From Streptomyces sp. NRRL F-2580 (GTDB lineage Bacteria; Actinomycetota; Actinomycetes; Streptomycetales; Streptomycetaceae), in NCBI RefSeq assembly GCF_000720115.1, contig NZ_JOIR01000036.1, forward strand, positions 7,376 to 71,375: a stretch of 64,000 nt of DNA, read 5' to 3'. A model generated the notes under the pieces. That model did no database searches and had not been told where the DNA came from. It saw nothing but the letters and a program-made list of their open reading frames with translations. Shown here one piece after another: positions 47,499-55,995 of this stretch. The translations under genes were made by a program, and so were the position numbers. How positions within the stretch are numbered: the stretch's first letter is position 1; each line of letters starts with the position of its first letter.

Positions 47499-47645
47499 GG
47501 CACCGACTCGATCCAAGCCCCCGGGCCCAACCTTCGTCGCTTAGAGCGACCACTTGCCGCGAGGCGAGCATGGCGGGTCGGTGTCATAGACGTACGAATC
47601 ACCAGGTCCGCGCCCTCCACCAGTGGAGGGCGCGGACCTGTTTTG
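47499..47645 (+). ncRNA. Probable small RNA or leader ending in a strong terminator
   Basis: A TAGCCT -10-like hexamer (47487-47492) precedes a segment with no assigned gene that ends in a 17-bp hairpin (47603-47619 with 47624-47640, loop CCAG) followed by TTTTG. The 5' end is a guess. An open frame (47570-47737, starting MAGRCHRRTNHQVRALHQ) runs through the hairpin but has no known family. I recall a S. coelicolor small RNA reported between these same two genes but cannot check. Confidence 0.5.
47603..47645 (+). terminator. Intrinsic terminator upstream of the malic enzyme gene
   Basis: Perfect 17-bp stem, CCAG loop, then TTTTG. It is the most canonical terminator in the window, yet lies 254 nt after the helD stop and 200 nt before the next gene. 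Confidence 0.85.
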
Positions 47646-47844
47646 TATGGACCCACCATTCCGAACACCCCTGCTATCTCGTATGGTGGAAGAGTCTTTC
47701 CGAAATTTGTAGCTGGTTACCTTGTACTGGCTGGTAGGTGGGACGATCGGACAACAGGTCCCCTGCCGAACCTGCCATGTTCTCGGCCGGTGCAGCGCGG
47801 GGCCCTGTGTCAAGCAAACCAGGGACAGAAGAGGAAACACGGTC

Positions 47845-49248
47845 ATGGCAACGGCGCCCAGCGTCTCGTATTCGATGACGGTCCGCCTGGAAGTGCCCGC
47901 GAGCGGAACCGCGGTCTCCCAGCTCACCACCGCCGTGGAGTCCTCCGGCGGTTCGGTCACCGGCCTCGACGTGACCGCATCCGGCCACGAGAAGCTCCGG
48001 ATCGACGTCACCATCGCCGCGACCTCCACCGCCCACGCGGACGAGATCGTCGAGAAACTGCGCGGGATCGAGGGCGTCAGCCTCGGCAAGGTCTCCGACC
48101 GAACCTTCCTGATGCACCTCGGCGGCAAGATCGAGATGGCGTCCAAGCACCCCATCCGCAACCGCGACGACCTCTCCATGATCTACACCCCGGGCGTGGC
48201 CCGCGTGTGCATGGCGATCGCCGAGAACCCCGAGGACGCGCGCCGCCTCACCATCAAGCGCAACTCCGTCGCAGTCGTGACGGACGGCTCCGCCGTGCTG
48301 GGCCTGGGCAACATCGGCCCGATGGCCGCGCTGCCCGTCATGGAGGGCAAGGCGGCCCTCTTCAAGCGCTTCGCCGGCATCGACGCCTGGCCGATCTGCC
48401 TCGACACCCAGGACACCGACAAAATCGTCGAGATCGTCAAGGCCATCGCCCCCGGCTTCGCGGGCATCAACCTGGAGGACATCTCCGCGCCGCGCTGCTT
48501 CGAGATCGAGGCCCGGCTGCGCGAGGCCCTCGACATCCCCGTCTTCCACGACGACCAGCACGGCACCGCCATCGTGGTGCTCGCCGCCCTCACCAACGCA
48601 CTGCGCGTGGTGGGCAAGGCAGTTGGCGACGTCAAGGTCGTCATGTCGGGCGCCGGCGCGGCCGGCACGGCCATCCTCAAGCTGCTCCTCGCGGCGGGCG
48701 TCAAGAACGCGGTGAGCGCCGACATCCACGGCGTCGTGCACGCGGACCGCCCCGACCTCGTCGACGCGGCCCCCGACTCCCCGCTGCGCTGGATCGCCGA
48801 CAACACCAACCCCGAGGGCTACACGGGCACTCTGAAGGAGGCCGTGGTCGGCGCCGACGTCTTCATCGGCGTCTCGGCCCCGAACGTGCTGTCCGGCGAG
48901 GACGTCGCCGCCATGGCGGAAGGCGCCATCGTGTTCGCGCTCGCGAACCCGGACCCCGAGGTGGACCCGGCCGTCGCCCGCCAGACCGCCGCCGTCGTCG
49001 CCACCGGGCGCTCCGACTTCCCGAACCAGATCAACAACGTGCTGGTCTTCCCGGGCGTCTTCCGCGGCCTGCTGGACGCCCAGTCCCGCACCGTGAACAC
49101 GGAGATGATGCTGGCCGCCGCGAGCGCGCTCGCGGACGTCGTCGGCGAGGACGAGCTGAACGCGAACTACATCATCCCGTCCGTCTTCAACGACAAGGTC
49201 GCCGGCGCGGTCGCGGGCGCCGTCCGCAAGGCGGCGTCGGGCTCCTGA
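47845..49248 (+). CDS. NAD-dependent malic enzyme with N-terminal ACT domain
   Basis: Encodes 467 residues. Residues ~6-85 resemble an ACT ligand-binding domain (YSMTVRLEVPASGTAVSQL ... LGKVSDRTFLMHLGGKI). The malic enzyme core follows: SMIYTPGVARVC, the Lys in LPVMEGKAALFKRF, metal-binding FHDDQHGTAIVVLAAL and Rossmann VVMSGAGAAGTAI. It converts malate to pyruvate and CO2. ATG 47845 follows GAGGAAA. From memory this is the NAD-linked enzyme (SCO2951-type) rather than the NADP one. It ends with a 13-bp hairpin. Confidence 0.92.
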   Translation: MATAPSVSYSMTVRLEVPASGTAVSQLTTAVESSGGSVTGLDVTASGHEKLRIDVTIAATSTAHADEIVEKLRGIEGVSLGKVSDRTFLMHLGGKIEMASKHPIRNRDDLSMIYTPGVARVCMAIAENPEDARRLTIKRNSVAVVTDGSAVLGLGNIGPMAALPVMEGKAALFKRFAGIDAWPICLDTQDTDKIVEIVKAIAPGFAGINLEDISAPRCFEIEARLREALDIPVFHDDQHGTAIVVLAALTNALRVVGKAVGDVKVVMSGAGAAGTAILKLLLAAGVKNAVSADIHGVVHADRPDLVDAAPDSPLRWIADNTNPEGYTGTLKEAVVGADVFIGVSAPNVLSGEDVAAMAEGAIVFALANPDPEVDPAVARQTAAVVATGRSDFPNQINNVLVFPGVFRGLLDAQSRTVNTEMMLAAASALADVVGEDELNANYIIPSVFNDKVAGAVAGAVRKAASGS

Positions 49249-49278
49249 GGCCCGCTGTGAGAGCCCTCACGGCGGGCC
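49249..49278 (+). terminator. Hairpin terminator of the malic enzyme gene
   Basis: Arms 49249-49261 and 49266-49278 pair (one G-U) around AGCC, starting directly after the stop codon. Confidence 0.7.
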
Positions 49279-49588
49279 GCCACCGGCGCGTCGCGAGATG
49301 CGGGCCCGGTGGGCCGCCTCTAGGGTTGCGGGGATGCCCGCGGGGTCCGCGGTCCGCAGCGGCGTGCGAGCGAAGGCATGGACGGAGCGTCACCGCGGCG
49401 TGACTGTGGCGCTTTTCGTGTGACCCCGACGGGTGCCGGATTGGCTTTCCCGCCGCTGGTGGGGGCAGGATGCGTAACCGGGCGAGAGGGTCTGACGTTC
49501 AGACCCGGGTCCGGGGACTGTCCTAGGGCCCTGGCAGCATCGGCTTCGATCTCACGCCTCTAAGGCAAGTTGAACACGGGAGTACAAC
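49279..49588 (+). promoter_or_regulatory. Upstream region of hup with a 19-nt palindrome
   Basis: This 310-nt region has no supported gene. GGGTCTGACGTTCAGACCC at 49488-49506 is a perfect palindrome with 8-bp arms and a CGT centre, 83 nt before the hup ATG. The ribosome binding site is GGGAG at about 49577-49581. Promoter position was not fixed. Confidence 0.5.
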
Positions 49589-49870
49589 ATGAACCGCAGT
49601 GAGCTGGTGGCCGCTCTGTCCGAGCGCGCCGAGGTGACCCGCAAGGACGCCGACGCCGTTCTGGCCGCGCTCGCCGAGACCGTCGGCGAGATTGTCGCCA
49701 AGGGCGACGAGAAGGTCACCATCCCCGGCTTCCTGACCTTCGAGCGCACCCACCGTGCCGCTCGCACCGCGCGCAACCCGCAGACCGGCGACCCCATCCA
49801 GATCCCGGCCGGCTACAGCGTGAAGGTCTCCGCGGGCTCCAAGCTCAAGGAAGCCGCCAAGGGCAAGTAA
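49589..49870 (+). CDS. hup: HU-family DNA-binding protein
   Basis: Encodes 93 residues, the short HU form without the Lys/Ala-rich tail of the second Streptomyces HU. The fold is clear: MNRSELVAALSERAEVTRKDA, the hydrophobic core VTIPGFLTFE and the DNA-arm motif RTARNPQTGDPIQIPA. HU dimers bend and compact DNA in the nucleoid. ATG 49589 follows GGGAG by 7 nt. It stands alone, with a palindrome upstream and a 13-bp hairpin downstream. Confidence 0.96.
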   Translation: MNRSELVAALSERAEVTRKDADAVLAALAETVGEIVAKGDEKVTIPGFLTFERTHRAARTARNPQTGDPIQIPAGYSVKVSAGSKLKEAAKGK

Positions 49871-49934
49871 GTCCTGCCCCGGCGCCGAGGGCCCCACAGG
49901 CTTTTGGAACGGCAGTAGTACGCAGGACGGCGAT

Positions 49935-49965
49935 GGGCGGTCACCCCCGGGCGGGGTGGCCGCCC
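49935..49965 (+). terminator. Hairpin terminator of hup
   Basis: Arms 49935-49947 and 49953-49965 pair with one mismatch around a CGGGC loop, followed by TTC. Confidence 0.65.
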
Positions 49966-49974
49966 TTCGGTCTG

Positions 49975-50175
49975 TCCGGGGCCGGCCGGACCGGGCCCGA
50001 CGGAGCCGGACGAGGCTGGCTCGCCGGGGCCGGACGAGGCTGGCCCGACGGGGCCGAACCGGGCCGGACGGACGGGTCGGACGGGGCCGGACGGACGGGT
50101 CGGACGGGGTCGGACGGACGGGGGCGGAATCGGACGGACGGGCACGGACGCGCGCGGACGGGACGCCGGGCCCGG
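49975..50175. repeat. Low-complexity GGAC/CGGACGGACGGG repeat array
   Basis: About 200 nt between hup and murA consist of imperfect tandem units around CCGGACGAGGCTGGC and CGGACGGACGGG(T/G). It is almost pure G and C with regular GAC spacing. Frames through it encode only G/R/T/D repeats, so I do not call a gene. The rest of 49871-50309 holds the hup terminator and unremarkable GC-rich DNA. Confidence 0.7.
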
Positions 50176-50309
50176 GGGAGCCGCGCCGGACCCGGCCCGG
50201 CCCGGGTGGTCCGGGGTGGCCCGGCAGGCCCTGTGAGGGCCCGTCAGGGCCCGTGGCGGGGCCCCGGTATGCCGGCGGCATGCCCCGCCCGGCCGCGGCG
50301 GACACGAGA

Positions 50310-50345
50310 AAGCCCCCCGGGCCCTGTGCGGGGCCCGGGGGGCTT
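50310..50345 (-). terminator. 15-bp hairpin terminator of murA
   Basis: AAGCCCCCCGGGCCC (50310-50324) pairs with 50331-50345 around TGTGCG. On the minus strand it is followed by TTTC, 29 nt after the murA stop. Confidence 0.8.
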
Positions 50346-50373
50346 GCTGCGTGCGCGAGGCGCGCGGTACGGC

Positions 50374-51714
50374 TCAGACGAGGTCGCCGCCGGGCAGTTC
50401 GACCTTCGCGCCGAGCTCCACGAGCTTCTCCATGAAGTTCTCGTAGCCGCGGTTGATCAGGTCGATGCCGTGCACGCGCGAGGTGCCCTCGGCGGCCAGC
50501 GCCGCGATGAGGTACGAGAACCCGCCGCGCAGGTCGGGGATGACCAGGTCGGCGCCCTGCAGCTTGGTCGGGCCGGAGACGACCGCCGAGTGCAGGAAGT
50601 TGCGCTGGCCGAAGCGGCAGGCCGAGCCGCCCAGGCACTCGCGGTACAGCTGGATGTGAGCACCCATCTGGTTGAGCGCCGAGGTGAAGCCGAGCCGGGA
50701 CTCGTAGACCGTCTCGTGGACGATCGACAGGCCGGACGCCTGCGTGAGGGCCACGACGAGCGGCTGCTGCCAGTCGGTCTGGAAACCGGGGTGGACGTCC
50801 GTCTCCAGCGCGATGGCGTTGAGCGGGCCGCCCGGGTGCCAGAAGCGGATGCCGTCGTCGTCGATCTCGAACGCCCCGCCGACCCGGCGGAAGGTGTTCA
50901 GGAAGGTCATCATCGAACGCTGCTGGGCGCCGCGCACGTAGATGTTGCCGCCGGTGGCCAGGGCCGCGGAAGCCCAGGACGCGGCCTCCAGACGGTCCGG
51001 CAGGGCCTTGTGGTTGTAGCCGCCGAGCCGGTCGACACCCGTGATGCGGATGGTCCGGTCGGTGTCGACGGAGATGATCGCGCCCATCTTCTGCAGGACG
51101 CAGATGAGGTCCTCGATCTCCGGCTCGACCGCGGCGTTGCTGAGCTCGGTGACGCCCTCGGCCAGGACGGCCGTCAGCAGCACCTGCTCGGTCGAGCCGA
51201 CGGACGGGTAGGGGAGGCGGATCTTGCAGCCGCGCAGGCGCTGCGGGGCTTCCAGGTACTGGCCGCCTTCGCGCTTCTCGATGGTCGCGCCGAACTGGCG
51301 GAGCACGTCGAAGTGGAAGTCGATCGGCCGGCCGCCGATGTCGCAGCCGCCGAGGCCCGGGATGAAGGCGTGGCCGAGACGGTGCAGCAGGGGGCCGCAG
51401 AACAGGATCGGGATGCGCGACGAACCCGCGTGCGCGTCGATGTCGGCGACGTTGGCGCTCTCGACGTGGGTGGGGTCGAGCACCAGCTCGCCCGGCTCCT
51501 CGCCGGGGCGGACCGTCACCCCGTGCAGCTGGAGCAGCCCGCGTACGACACGGACGTCACGGATGTCGGGAACGTTGCGCAGCCGGCTGGGTTCGCTGCC
51601 GAGCAGAGCGGCGACCATGGCCTTGGGCACGAGGTTCTTCGCGCCGCGGACACGGATCTCGCCCTCAAGCGGGGTGCCGCCGTGGACAAGCAGGACATCG
51701 TCGGTGACGGTCAT
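50374..51714 (-). CDS. murA: UDP-N-acetylglucosamine 1-carboxyvinyltransferase MurA
   Basis: Encodes 446 residues. MurA transfers enolpyruvate from PEP to UDP-GlcNAc, the first committed step of peptidoglycan synthesis, in the cytosol. The N-terminal RVRGAKNLVPKAMVAALL and the active-site loop GLGGCDIGGRPIDFH are clear. Cys124 aligns with E. coli Cys115, the fosfomycin target, so the enzyme should be fosfomycin-sensitive. ATG 51714 (MTVTDDVLLVHGG) is the family start; the frame is open 39 codons further. It is divergent from yqgE and convergent with hup. Confidence 0.95.
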   Translation of the reverse strand: MTVTDDVLLVHGGTPLEGEIRVRGAKNLVPKAMVAALLGSEPSRLRNVPDIRDVRVVRGLLQLHGVTVRPGEEPGELVLDPTHVESANVADIDAHAGSSRIPILFCGPLLHRLGHAFIPGLGGCDIGGRPIDFHFDVLRQFGATIEKREGGQYLEAPQRLRGCKIRLPYPSVGSTEQVLLTAVLAEGVTELSNAAVEPEIEDLICVLQKMGAIISVDTDRTIRITGVDRLGGYNHKALPDRLEAASWASAALATGGNIYVRGAQQRSMMTFLNTFRRVGGAFEIDDDGIRFWHPGGPLNAIALETDVHPGFQTDWQQPLVVALTQASGLSIVHETVYESRLGFTSALNQMGAHIQLYRECLGGSACRFGQRNFLHSAVVSGPTKLQGADLVIPDLRGGFSYLIAALAAEGTSRVHGIDLINRGYENFMEKLVELGAKVELPGGDLV

Positions 51715-51978
51715 GAATCTCGCGTTCCGAAGTGGGGTGGGCAGGGGGGCCAGGGAAAAGGGTAAGGGCCACAACCCCCTTGTTCGTAAGGCCGACGTGG
51801 CCGTAGGACTGTCATGAATTCGGCACAACACCCTGCGTATCCACCATATGGCGGAGCGTGGCGTTCCGGCTGCTCCGTCCGTGCGCGCTCCTCACTGCCG
51901 CGGTGCGCCCTGAGCTGCGTACGATCCGATCTCTCCGCCGGGGCTCCGCAAAGCGCGAATGTGCGGGATCATGGCGGC

Positions 51979-52539
51979 ATGACCGAGGTGTCCTCCCTCA
52001 CAGGGCGGCTGCTCGTGGCCACCCCCGCCCTCGCGGACCCGAACTTCGACCGCGCGGTGGTGCTGCTGCTCGACCACGACGAGCAGGGCTCCCTCGGCGT
52101 TGTCCTCAACCGGCCCACGCCCGTCGGCGTCGGCGACGTCCTGCTCGCGTGGGCGCCCCTGGCCGGCGCCCCCGGCGTGGTCTTCCAGGGCGGGCCCGTG
52201 GCGCTGGACTCGGCCCTCGGGCTGGCGGTCATCCCGGGCGAGGAGGGGCCGCTCGGCTGGCGCCGGGTGCACGGGGCCATCGGGCTCGTCGACCTGGAGG
52301 CGCCGCCGGAGCTGCTGGCCGCGGCCCTCGGCGGCCTGCGGATCTTCGCCGGGTACTCCGGCTGGGGCCCGGGCCAGCTGGAGGACGAGCTCGGCGACGG
52401 CGCCTGGTGGGTCGTGGAGTCGGAGCCCGGTGACGTGTCCTTCCCCGACCCCGAACAGCTGTGGCGGGCGGTGCTGCGCCGCCAGCGCAGCGAACTCGCG
52501 ATGGTCGCCACCTATCCGGACGACCCGTCGCTCAACTGA
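51979..52539 (+). CDS. YqgE/AlgH (DUF179) family protein
   Basis: Encodes 186 residues with the DUF179 pattern: LTGRLLVATPALADPNFDRAVVLLL, GSLGVVLNRPT, FQGGPV and GYSGWGPGQLEDEL. Its function is not established; the fold has been linked to transcription control and to other stress roles in other bacteria. ATG 51979 has little Shine-Dalgarno signal. TACGAT at 51920-51925 may be its -10. It is divergent from murA. Confidence 0.9.
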   Translation: MTEVSSLTGRLLVATPALADPNFDRAVVLLLDHDEQGSLGVVLNRPTPVGVGDVLLAWAPLAGAPGVVFQGGPVALDSALGLAVIPGEEGPLGWRRVHGAIGLVDLEAPPELLAAALGGLRIFAGYSGWGPGQLEDELGDGAWWVVESEPGDVSFPDPEQLWRAVLRRQRSELAMVATYPDDPSLN

Positions 52540-52567
52540 CGGGCGCGGGGTTAAGTACCCTGGTTGC

Positions 52568-52852
52568 ATGAGCACTCTTGAGCCCGAGCGCGGGACTGGC
52601 ACGGGGACCCTCGTAGAGCCGACGCCGCAGGTGTCGCACGGTGACGGCGACCACGAGCGCTTCGCCCACTACGTCCAGAAGGACAAGATCATGGCGAGCG
52701 CGCTCGACGGCACCCCCGTCGTCGCGCTCTGCGGCAAGGTCTGGGTACCGGGCCGGGACCCGAAGAAGTACCCGGTCTGCCCCATGTGCAAGGAGATCTA
52801 CGAGTCCATGGGCCCCGGCGGGGACAAGGACAAGGGCGGGAAGGACCAGTAG
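52568..52852 (+). CDS. DUF3039 small zinc-finger-like protein
   Basis: Encodes 94 residues. The conserved core GDHERFAHYVQKDKIMASAL, then VVALCGKVWVPGRDPKKYPVCPMCKEI, has three Cys and His that could bind zinc. The C-terminus is Gly/Lys/Asp-rich. It is an actinobacterial protein of unknown function, always near yqgE in my recollection. TACCCT ends exactly 6 nt before the ATG and no Shine-Dalgarno site is seen, so the mRNA is probably leaderless. Confidence 0.88.
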   Translation: MSTLEPERGTGTGTLVEPTPQVSHGDGDHERFAHYVQKDKIMASALDGTPVVALCGKVWVPGRDPKKYPVCPMCKEIYESMGPGGDKDKGGKDQ

Positions 52853-52872
52853 TCCGACCCCTCTTCCTCTCT

Positions 52873-52922
52873 CTTTCGCGGGCTTTCGCGGGCTTTCGCG
52901 GGCTTTCGCGGGCTTTCGCGGG
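52873..52922. repeat. Five perfect copies of a 10-bp tandem repeat
   Basis: CTTTCGCGGG occurs five times head to tail with no mismatch, starting 20 nt after the DUF3039 stop. The period is near one DNA helical turn. Confidence 0.97.
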
Positions 52923-53058
52923 ACCGAGGCCCCCGGTGCGTCACAGCGCGTCCGGGGGCCTTTGCCGCGCCCGTGGGGCGCGTTAGGGTCGGCGCCACGA
53001 GCGCTCTGCGGAACGTGCGTTGCGCAGGGCGCAACACGCTGACGCGAAGGGCCGACGC

Positions 53059-54717
53059 ATGGACCTGCTCCGCACGGACCTCATTCCCGCACCCCGGGTC
53101 GCCGACCTCCACCCGGACGGGCGCCGCTTCGCCTTCGGGCCCGAGCCGCTCCTCGACGCCGGGCCGGGGGCCGGGACGGTCGCGCGGTGGCTGCGGCGGG
53201 AGCTCGGGGCGGCCACCGGCTGGGAGCTCCCCGCCGCCGGGGCCGGCCGGAGCGCCGAGCTGCGGCTGCGCGTCGACCCCGAGGGCGTCGGGGACGCCGG
53301 GCCGGAGGCGTACCGCATCGACATCGGCCCCGACGGCGCAGAGCTGACGGGCGCGACGGCCACCGGGCTGTTCTGGGCCGCCCAGACGCTGCGTCAGCTG
53401 CTGGGGCCCGACGCCTACCGGAAGGCGCCGCCGGTCGGGCCGGGCCGGGCGTGGAGCCTGCCGCACGGAACGGTCGTGGACGGCCCGCGGTTCGGGTGGC
53501 GCGGGATGATGCTCGACGTGGCCCGGCACTTCACGCCCAAGGACGGGGTGCTGCGGTACGTCGACCTGCTCGCCGCCCACAAGCTCAACGTGCTGCACCT
53601 GCACCTGACGGACGACCAGGGCTGGCGGGTCGAGATCAAGCGGTACCCGCGCCTCACCGAGGTCGGCGGGTGGCGGGCGCGCAGCCGGTGGGGGCACCGG
53701 GCCTCGCCGCTGTGGAACGAGACCCCGCACGGCGGCTTCTACACGCAGGACGACCTCCGCGAGATCGTCGCGTACGCCGCCGAGCGGCACGTGCGGGTGG
53801 TCCCGGAGGTCGACGTGCCGGGGCATTCGCAGGCCGCGATCGCCGCGTACCCGGAGCTCGGCAACACCGACGTGGTCGACACGGCGGCGCTGCGGGTGTG
53901 GGACGACTGGGGGATCAGCGAGAACGTGCTCGCGCCGACCGAGGCCGTGCTGCGGTTCTACGAGGGGGTCTTCGAGGAGCTGCTGGAGCTGTTCCCGGCG
54001 GAGGTCTCGCCCTTCGTGCACGTGGGCGGCGACGAGTGCCCGAAGGCGCAGTGGAAGGCCTCCGGCACCGCGCAGGAGCGGATCCGCGAGCTGGGGGTGG
54101 ACGGGGAGGACGGCCTGCAGTCCTGGTTCGTCCGGCACTTCGACGGCTGGCTCGCGCAGCGCGGGCGGCGGCTGATCGGGTGGGACGAGATCCTGGAGGG
54201 CGGGCTCGCGCCGGGGGCGGCCGTGTCCTCGTGGCGCGGCTACGCGGGCGGCATCGCCGCCGCCGAGGCCGGGCACGACGTGGTCATGTGCCCCGAGCAG
54301 CAGGTGTACCTGGACCACCGTCAGGCGGGCGGCCCGGACGAGCCGATGCCCATCGGGTACGTGCGCTCGCTGGAGGACGTGTACCGCTTCGAACCGGTGC
54401 CGCCGAAGCTGTCGCCGGAGGCGGCCGCGCACGTGCTGGGCGCGCAGGCCAACGTGTGGACCGAGGTGATGGAGAACCAGGACCGCGTCGACTACCAGGC
54501 GTTCCCGCGGCTGGCCGCCTTCGCGGAGGTGGTGTGGTCGCGGCTGCCGGAGCCGGAGGAGCGGGACTACCCGGACTTCGAGGCGCGGATGACGGCGCAC
54601 TACGCGCGGCTGGACGTGCTCGGGGTCGGTTACCGGCCACCGGGCGGGCCCTTGCCGTGGCAGCGGCGGCCCGGGGTGCAGGGACGCCCGATCGAGGGCG
54701 TGCCCCCGAACGTGTGA
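53059..54717 (+). CDS. Beta-N-acetylhexosaminidase, GH20
   Basis: Encodes 552 residues. An N-terminal GH20b-type domain (~1-145) precedes the barrel (GMMLDVARHFTPKDGVLRYVDLLAAHKLNVLHLHLTDDQGW). The catalytic Asp-Glu pair is D325-E326 in HVGGDECPKAQW, for substrate-assisted removal of terminal GlcNAc or GalNAc. There is no signal peptide from ATG 53059, so it may be cytosolic and act on imported chitobiose-type sugars. It lies alone downstream of the 10-bp repeat array. Confidence 0.93.
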   Translation: MDLLRTDLIPAPRVADLHPDGRRFAFGPEPLLDAGPGAGTVARWLRRELGAATGWELPAAGAGRSAELRLRVDPEGVGDAGPEAYRIDIGPDGAELTGATATGLFWAAQTLRQLLGPDAYRKAPPVGPGRAWSLPHGTVVDGPRFGWRGMMLDVARHFTPKDGVLRYVDLLAAHKLNVLHLHLTDDQGWRVEIKRYPRLTEVGGWRARSRWGHRASPLWNETPHGGFYTQDDLREIVAYAAERHVRVVPEVDVPGHSQAAIAAYPELGNTDVVDTAALRVWDDWGISENVLAPTEAVLRFYEGVFEELLELFPAEVSPFVHVGGDECPKAQWKASGTAQERIRELGVDGEDGLQSWFVRHFDGWLAQRGRRLIGWDEILEGGLAPGAAVSSWRGYAGGIAAAEAGHDVVMCPEQQVYLDHRQAGGPDEPMPIGYVRSLEDVYRFEPVPPKLSPEAAAHVLGAQANVWTEVMENQDRVDYQAFPRLAAFAEVVWSRLPEPEERDYPDFEARMTAHYARLDVLGVGYRPPGGPLPWQRRPGVQGRPIEGVPPNV

Positions 54718-55077
54718 CACGGGCGCGGAGCGGCGGACCTGAACGGAAAGGGAACGGGTCCGGAACTCTGGCTGGATTTCCCGCTATACGGGGAAAACCG
54801 GACGTTCGGGGAGGAGCTCCGGCGAAGGCGGCACGGCGGGCGTACGGGGCGTCGGGCACCGGCCGGGCCCGGGCCCGGGCCGGCGCGGGGCGCGGGGCGT
54901 GCGGGAGCCGCGCGCGGGGGCGCGCAGGGGGTCGCACAGCGGCGGGGCACCGGGTGGACCCTCGCGCCGGGCGGCCCGGAAGATGTGCCAGAGTTGCCAC
55001 GTCCCGGCGGTGAGCACGTACCGTACGGCGGACAGGCGTGAGCGCCGGGACCGGGACATCGGGAAGGGGCAGCTGGG
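54718..55077. other. Intergenic region upstream of the molybdo-flavoprotein operon
   Basis: This 360-nt region has no supported gene. An inverted repeat TTTCCC/GGGAAA with TATAC between lies near 54777-54796. A GTACCGTAC palindrome lies near 55018-55026. Either could be an operator; the rest is GC-rich without clear signals. Confidence 0.35.
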
Positions 55078-55995
55078 TTGACCACGCACGCACCGCACGC
55101 ACTGCACGCACCGGATTCACCTCAGGGCCCCCCGGGGCCCCGGGCGGCGCAGTCCGTGACACTGCCGGCCTCGCTCGACGAGGCCGTGGCGGCGCTCACC
55201 GCCATGCCCGCGGCCGTGCCCGTCGCGGGCGGCACCGACCTCATGGCCGCCGTCAACGCCGGGCTGCTGCGGCCCGCCGCTCTGGTGGGCCTGGGCCGGA
55301 TCAACGAGATCCGGGGCTGGCAGTACCAGGACGGCCACGCGCTGCTCGGTGCGGGCCTCACCCACGCGCGGATGGGACGGCCGGATTTCGCCGCTCTGAT
55401 CCCCGCGCTGGCCGCCGCCGCGCGCGCCGCCGGGCCGCCGCAGATCCGCAACGCGGGCACCCTCGGCGGGAACATCGCCACAGCCGCGCCCACGGGTGAC
55501 GCACTGCCCGTGCTGGCCGCGCTGGAGGCCGTCCTCGTCATCGTCGGCCCGGGCGGGCAGCGGGAGATCTCGGTGTCGTACCTGCTGGCCGGCCGCGAGA
55601 TGCTGCGGCCGGGCGAGCTGATCGGTTTCGTCCGGGTGCCGCTGCTGCACGCGCCGCAGGTGTTCCTGAAGGCCACGGGGCGTACCGGGCCCGGGCGTGC
55701 GGTGGCGTCCGTGGGTCTCGTACTGGATCCCGCGCGCCGGGGTGTGCGCTGCGCGATCGGTGCGGTGGCCCCGATGCCGCTGCGGCCGCTGGAGGCCGAG
55801 CAGTGGGTGGCCTCGCTGATCGACTGGGACGGCGAGCGGAGCCTGGCCCCCGAGGCCCTGGAGGCCTTCGGCGAATACGTCGCGGCCGCCTGTGTGCCCG
55901 ACCAGGGGGAGCCGGTGGCTCCCGGTGTACTGCATCTGCGGCGGACGGTGGCCGTGCTGGCACGCAGGGCCCTGGGGAGGGCACTGACCTCATGA
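55078..55995 (+). CDS. FAD-binding subunit of a xanthine dehydrogenase/CoxM-type molybdo-flavoenzyme
   Basis: Encodes 305 residues. FAD-binding motifs VPVAGGTDLMAAVNAG (~40-55) and IRNAGTLGGNIATAAPTGD (~122-140) are typical of the CoxM/XdhB subunit. It passes electrons from the iron-sulfur subunit to an acceptor. TTG 55078 follows GAAGGGGCAG; a GTG at 55156 is an alternative that would trim a Pro/Gly-rich N-terminus. It is the first of three overlapping genes in the order medium-small-large seen in coxMSL-type operons. Confidence 0.88.
   Translation: MTTHAPHALHAPDSPQGPPGPRAAQSVTLPASLDEAVAALTAMPAAVPVAGGTDLMAAVNAGLLRPAALVGLGRINEIRGWQYQDGHALLGAGLTHARMGRPDFAALIPALAAAARAAGPPQIRNAGTLGGNIATAAPTGDALPVLAALEAVLVIVGPGGQREISVSYLLAGREMLRPGELIGFVRVPLLHAPQVFLKATGRTGPGRAVASVGLVLDPARRGVRCAIGAVAPMPLRPLEAEQWVASLIDWDGERSLAPEALEAFGEYVAAACVPDQGEPVAPGVLHLRRTVAVLARRALGRALTS

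Noticed and set aside
49378..49563. 61-codon frame upstream of hup
   Set aside because: It overlaps the palindrome and leader region, has no ribosome binding site and resembles no family.
49933..51765. 610-codon plus-strand frame through the repeat array and opposite murA
   Set aside because: It is low-complexity in the array and antisense to murA, with no domain.
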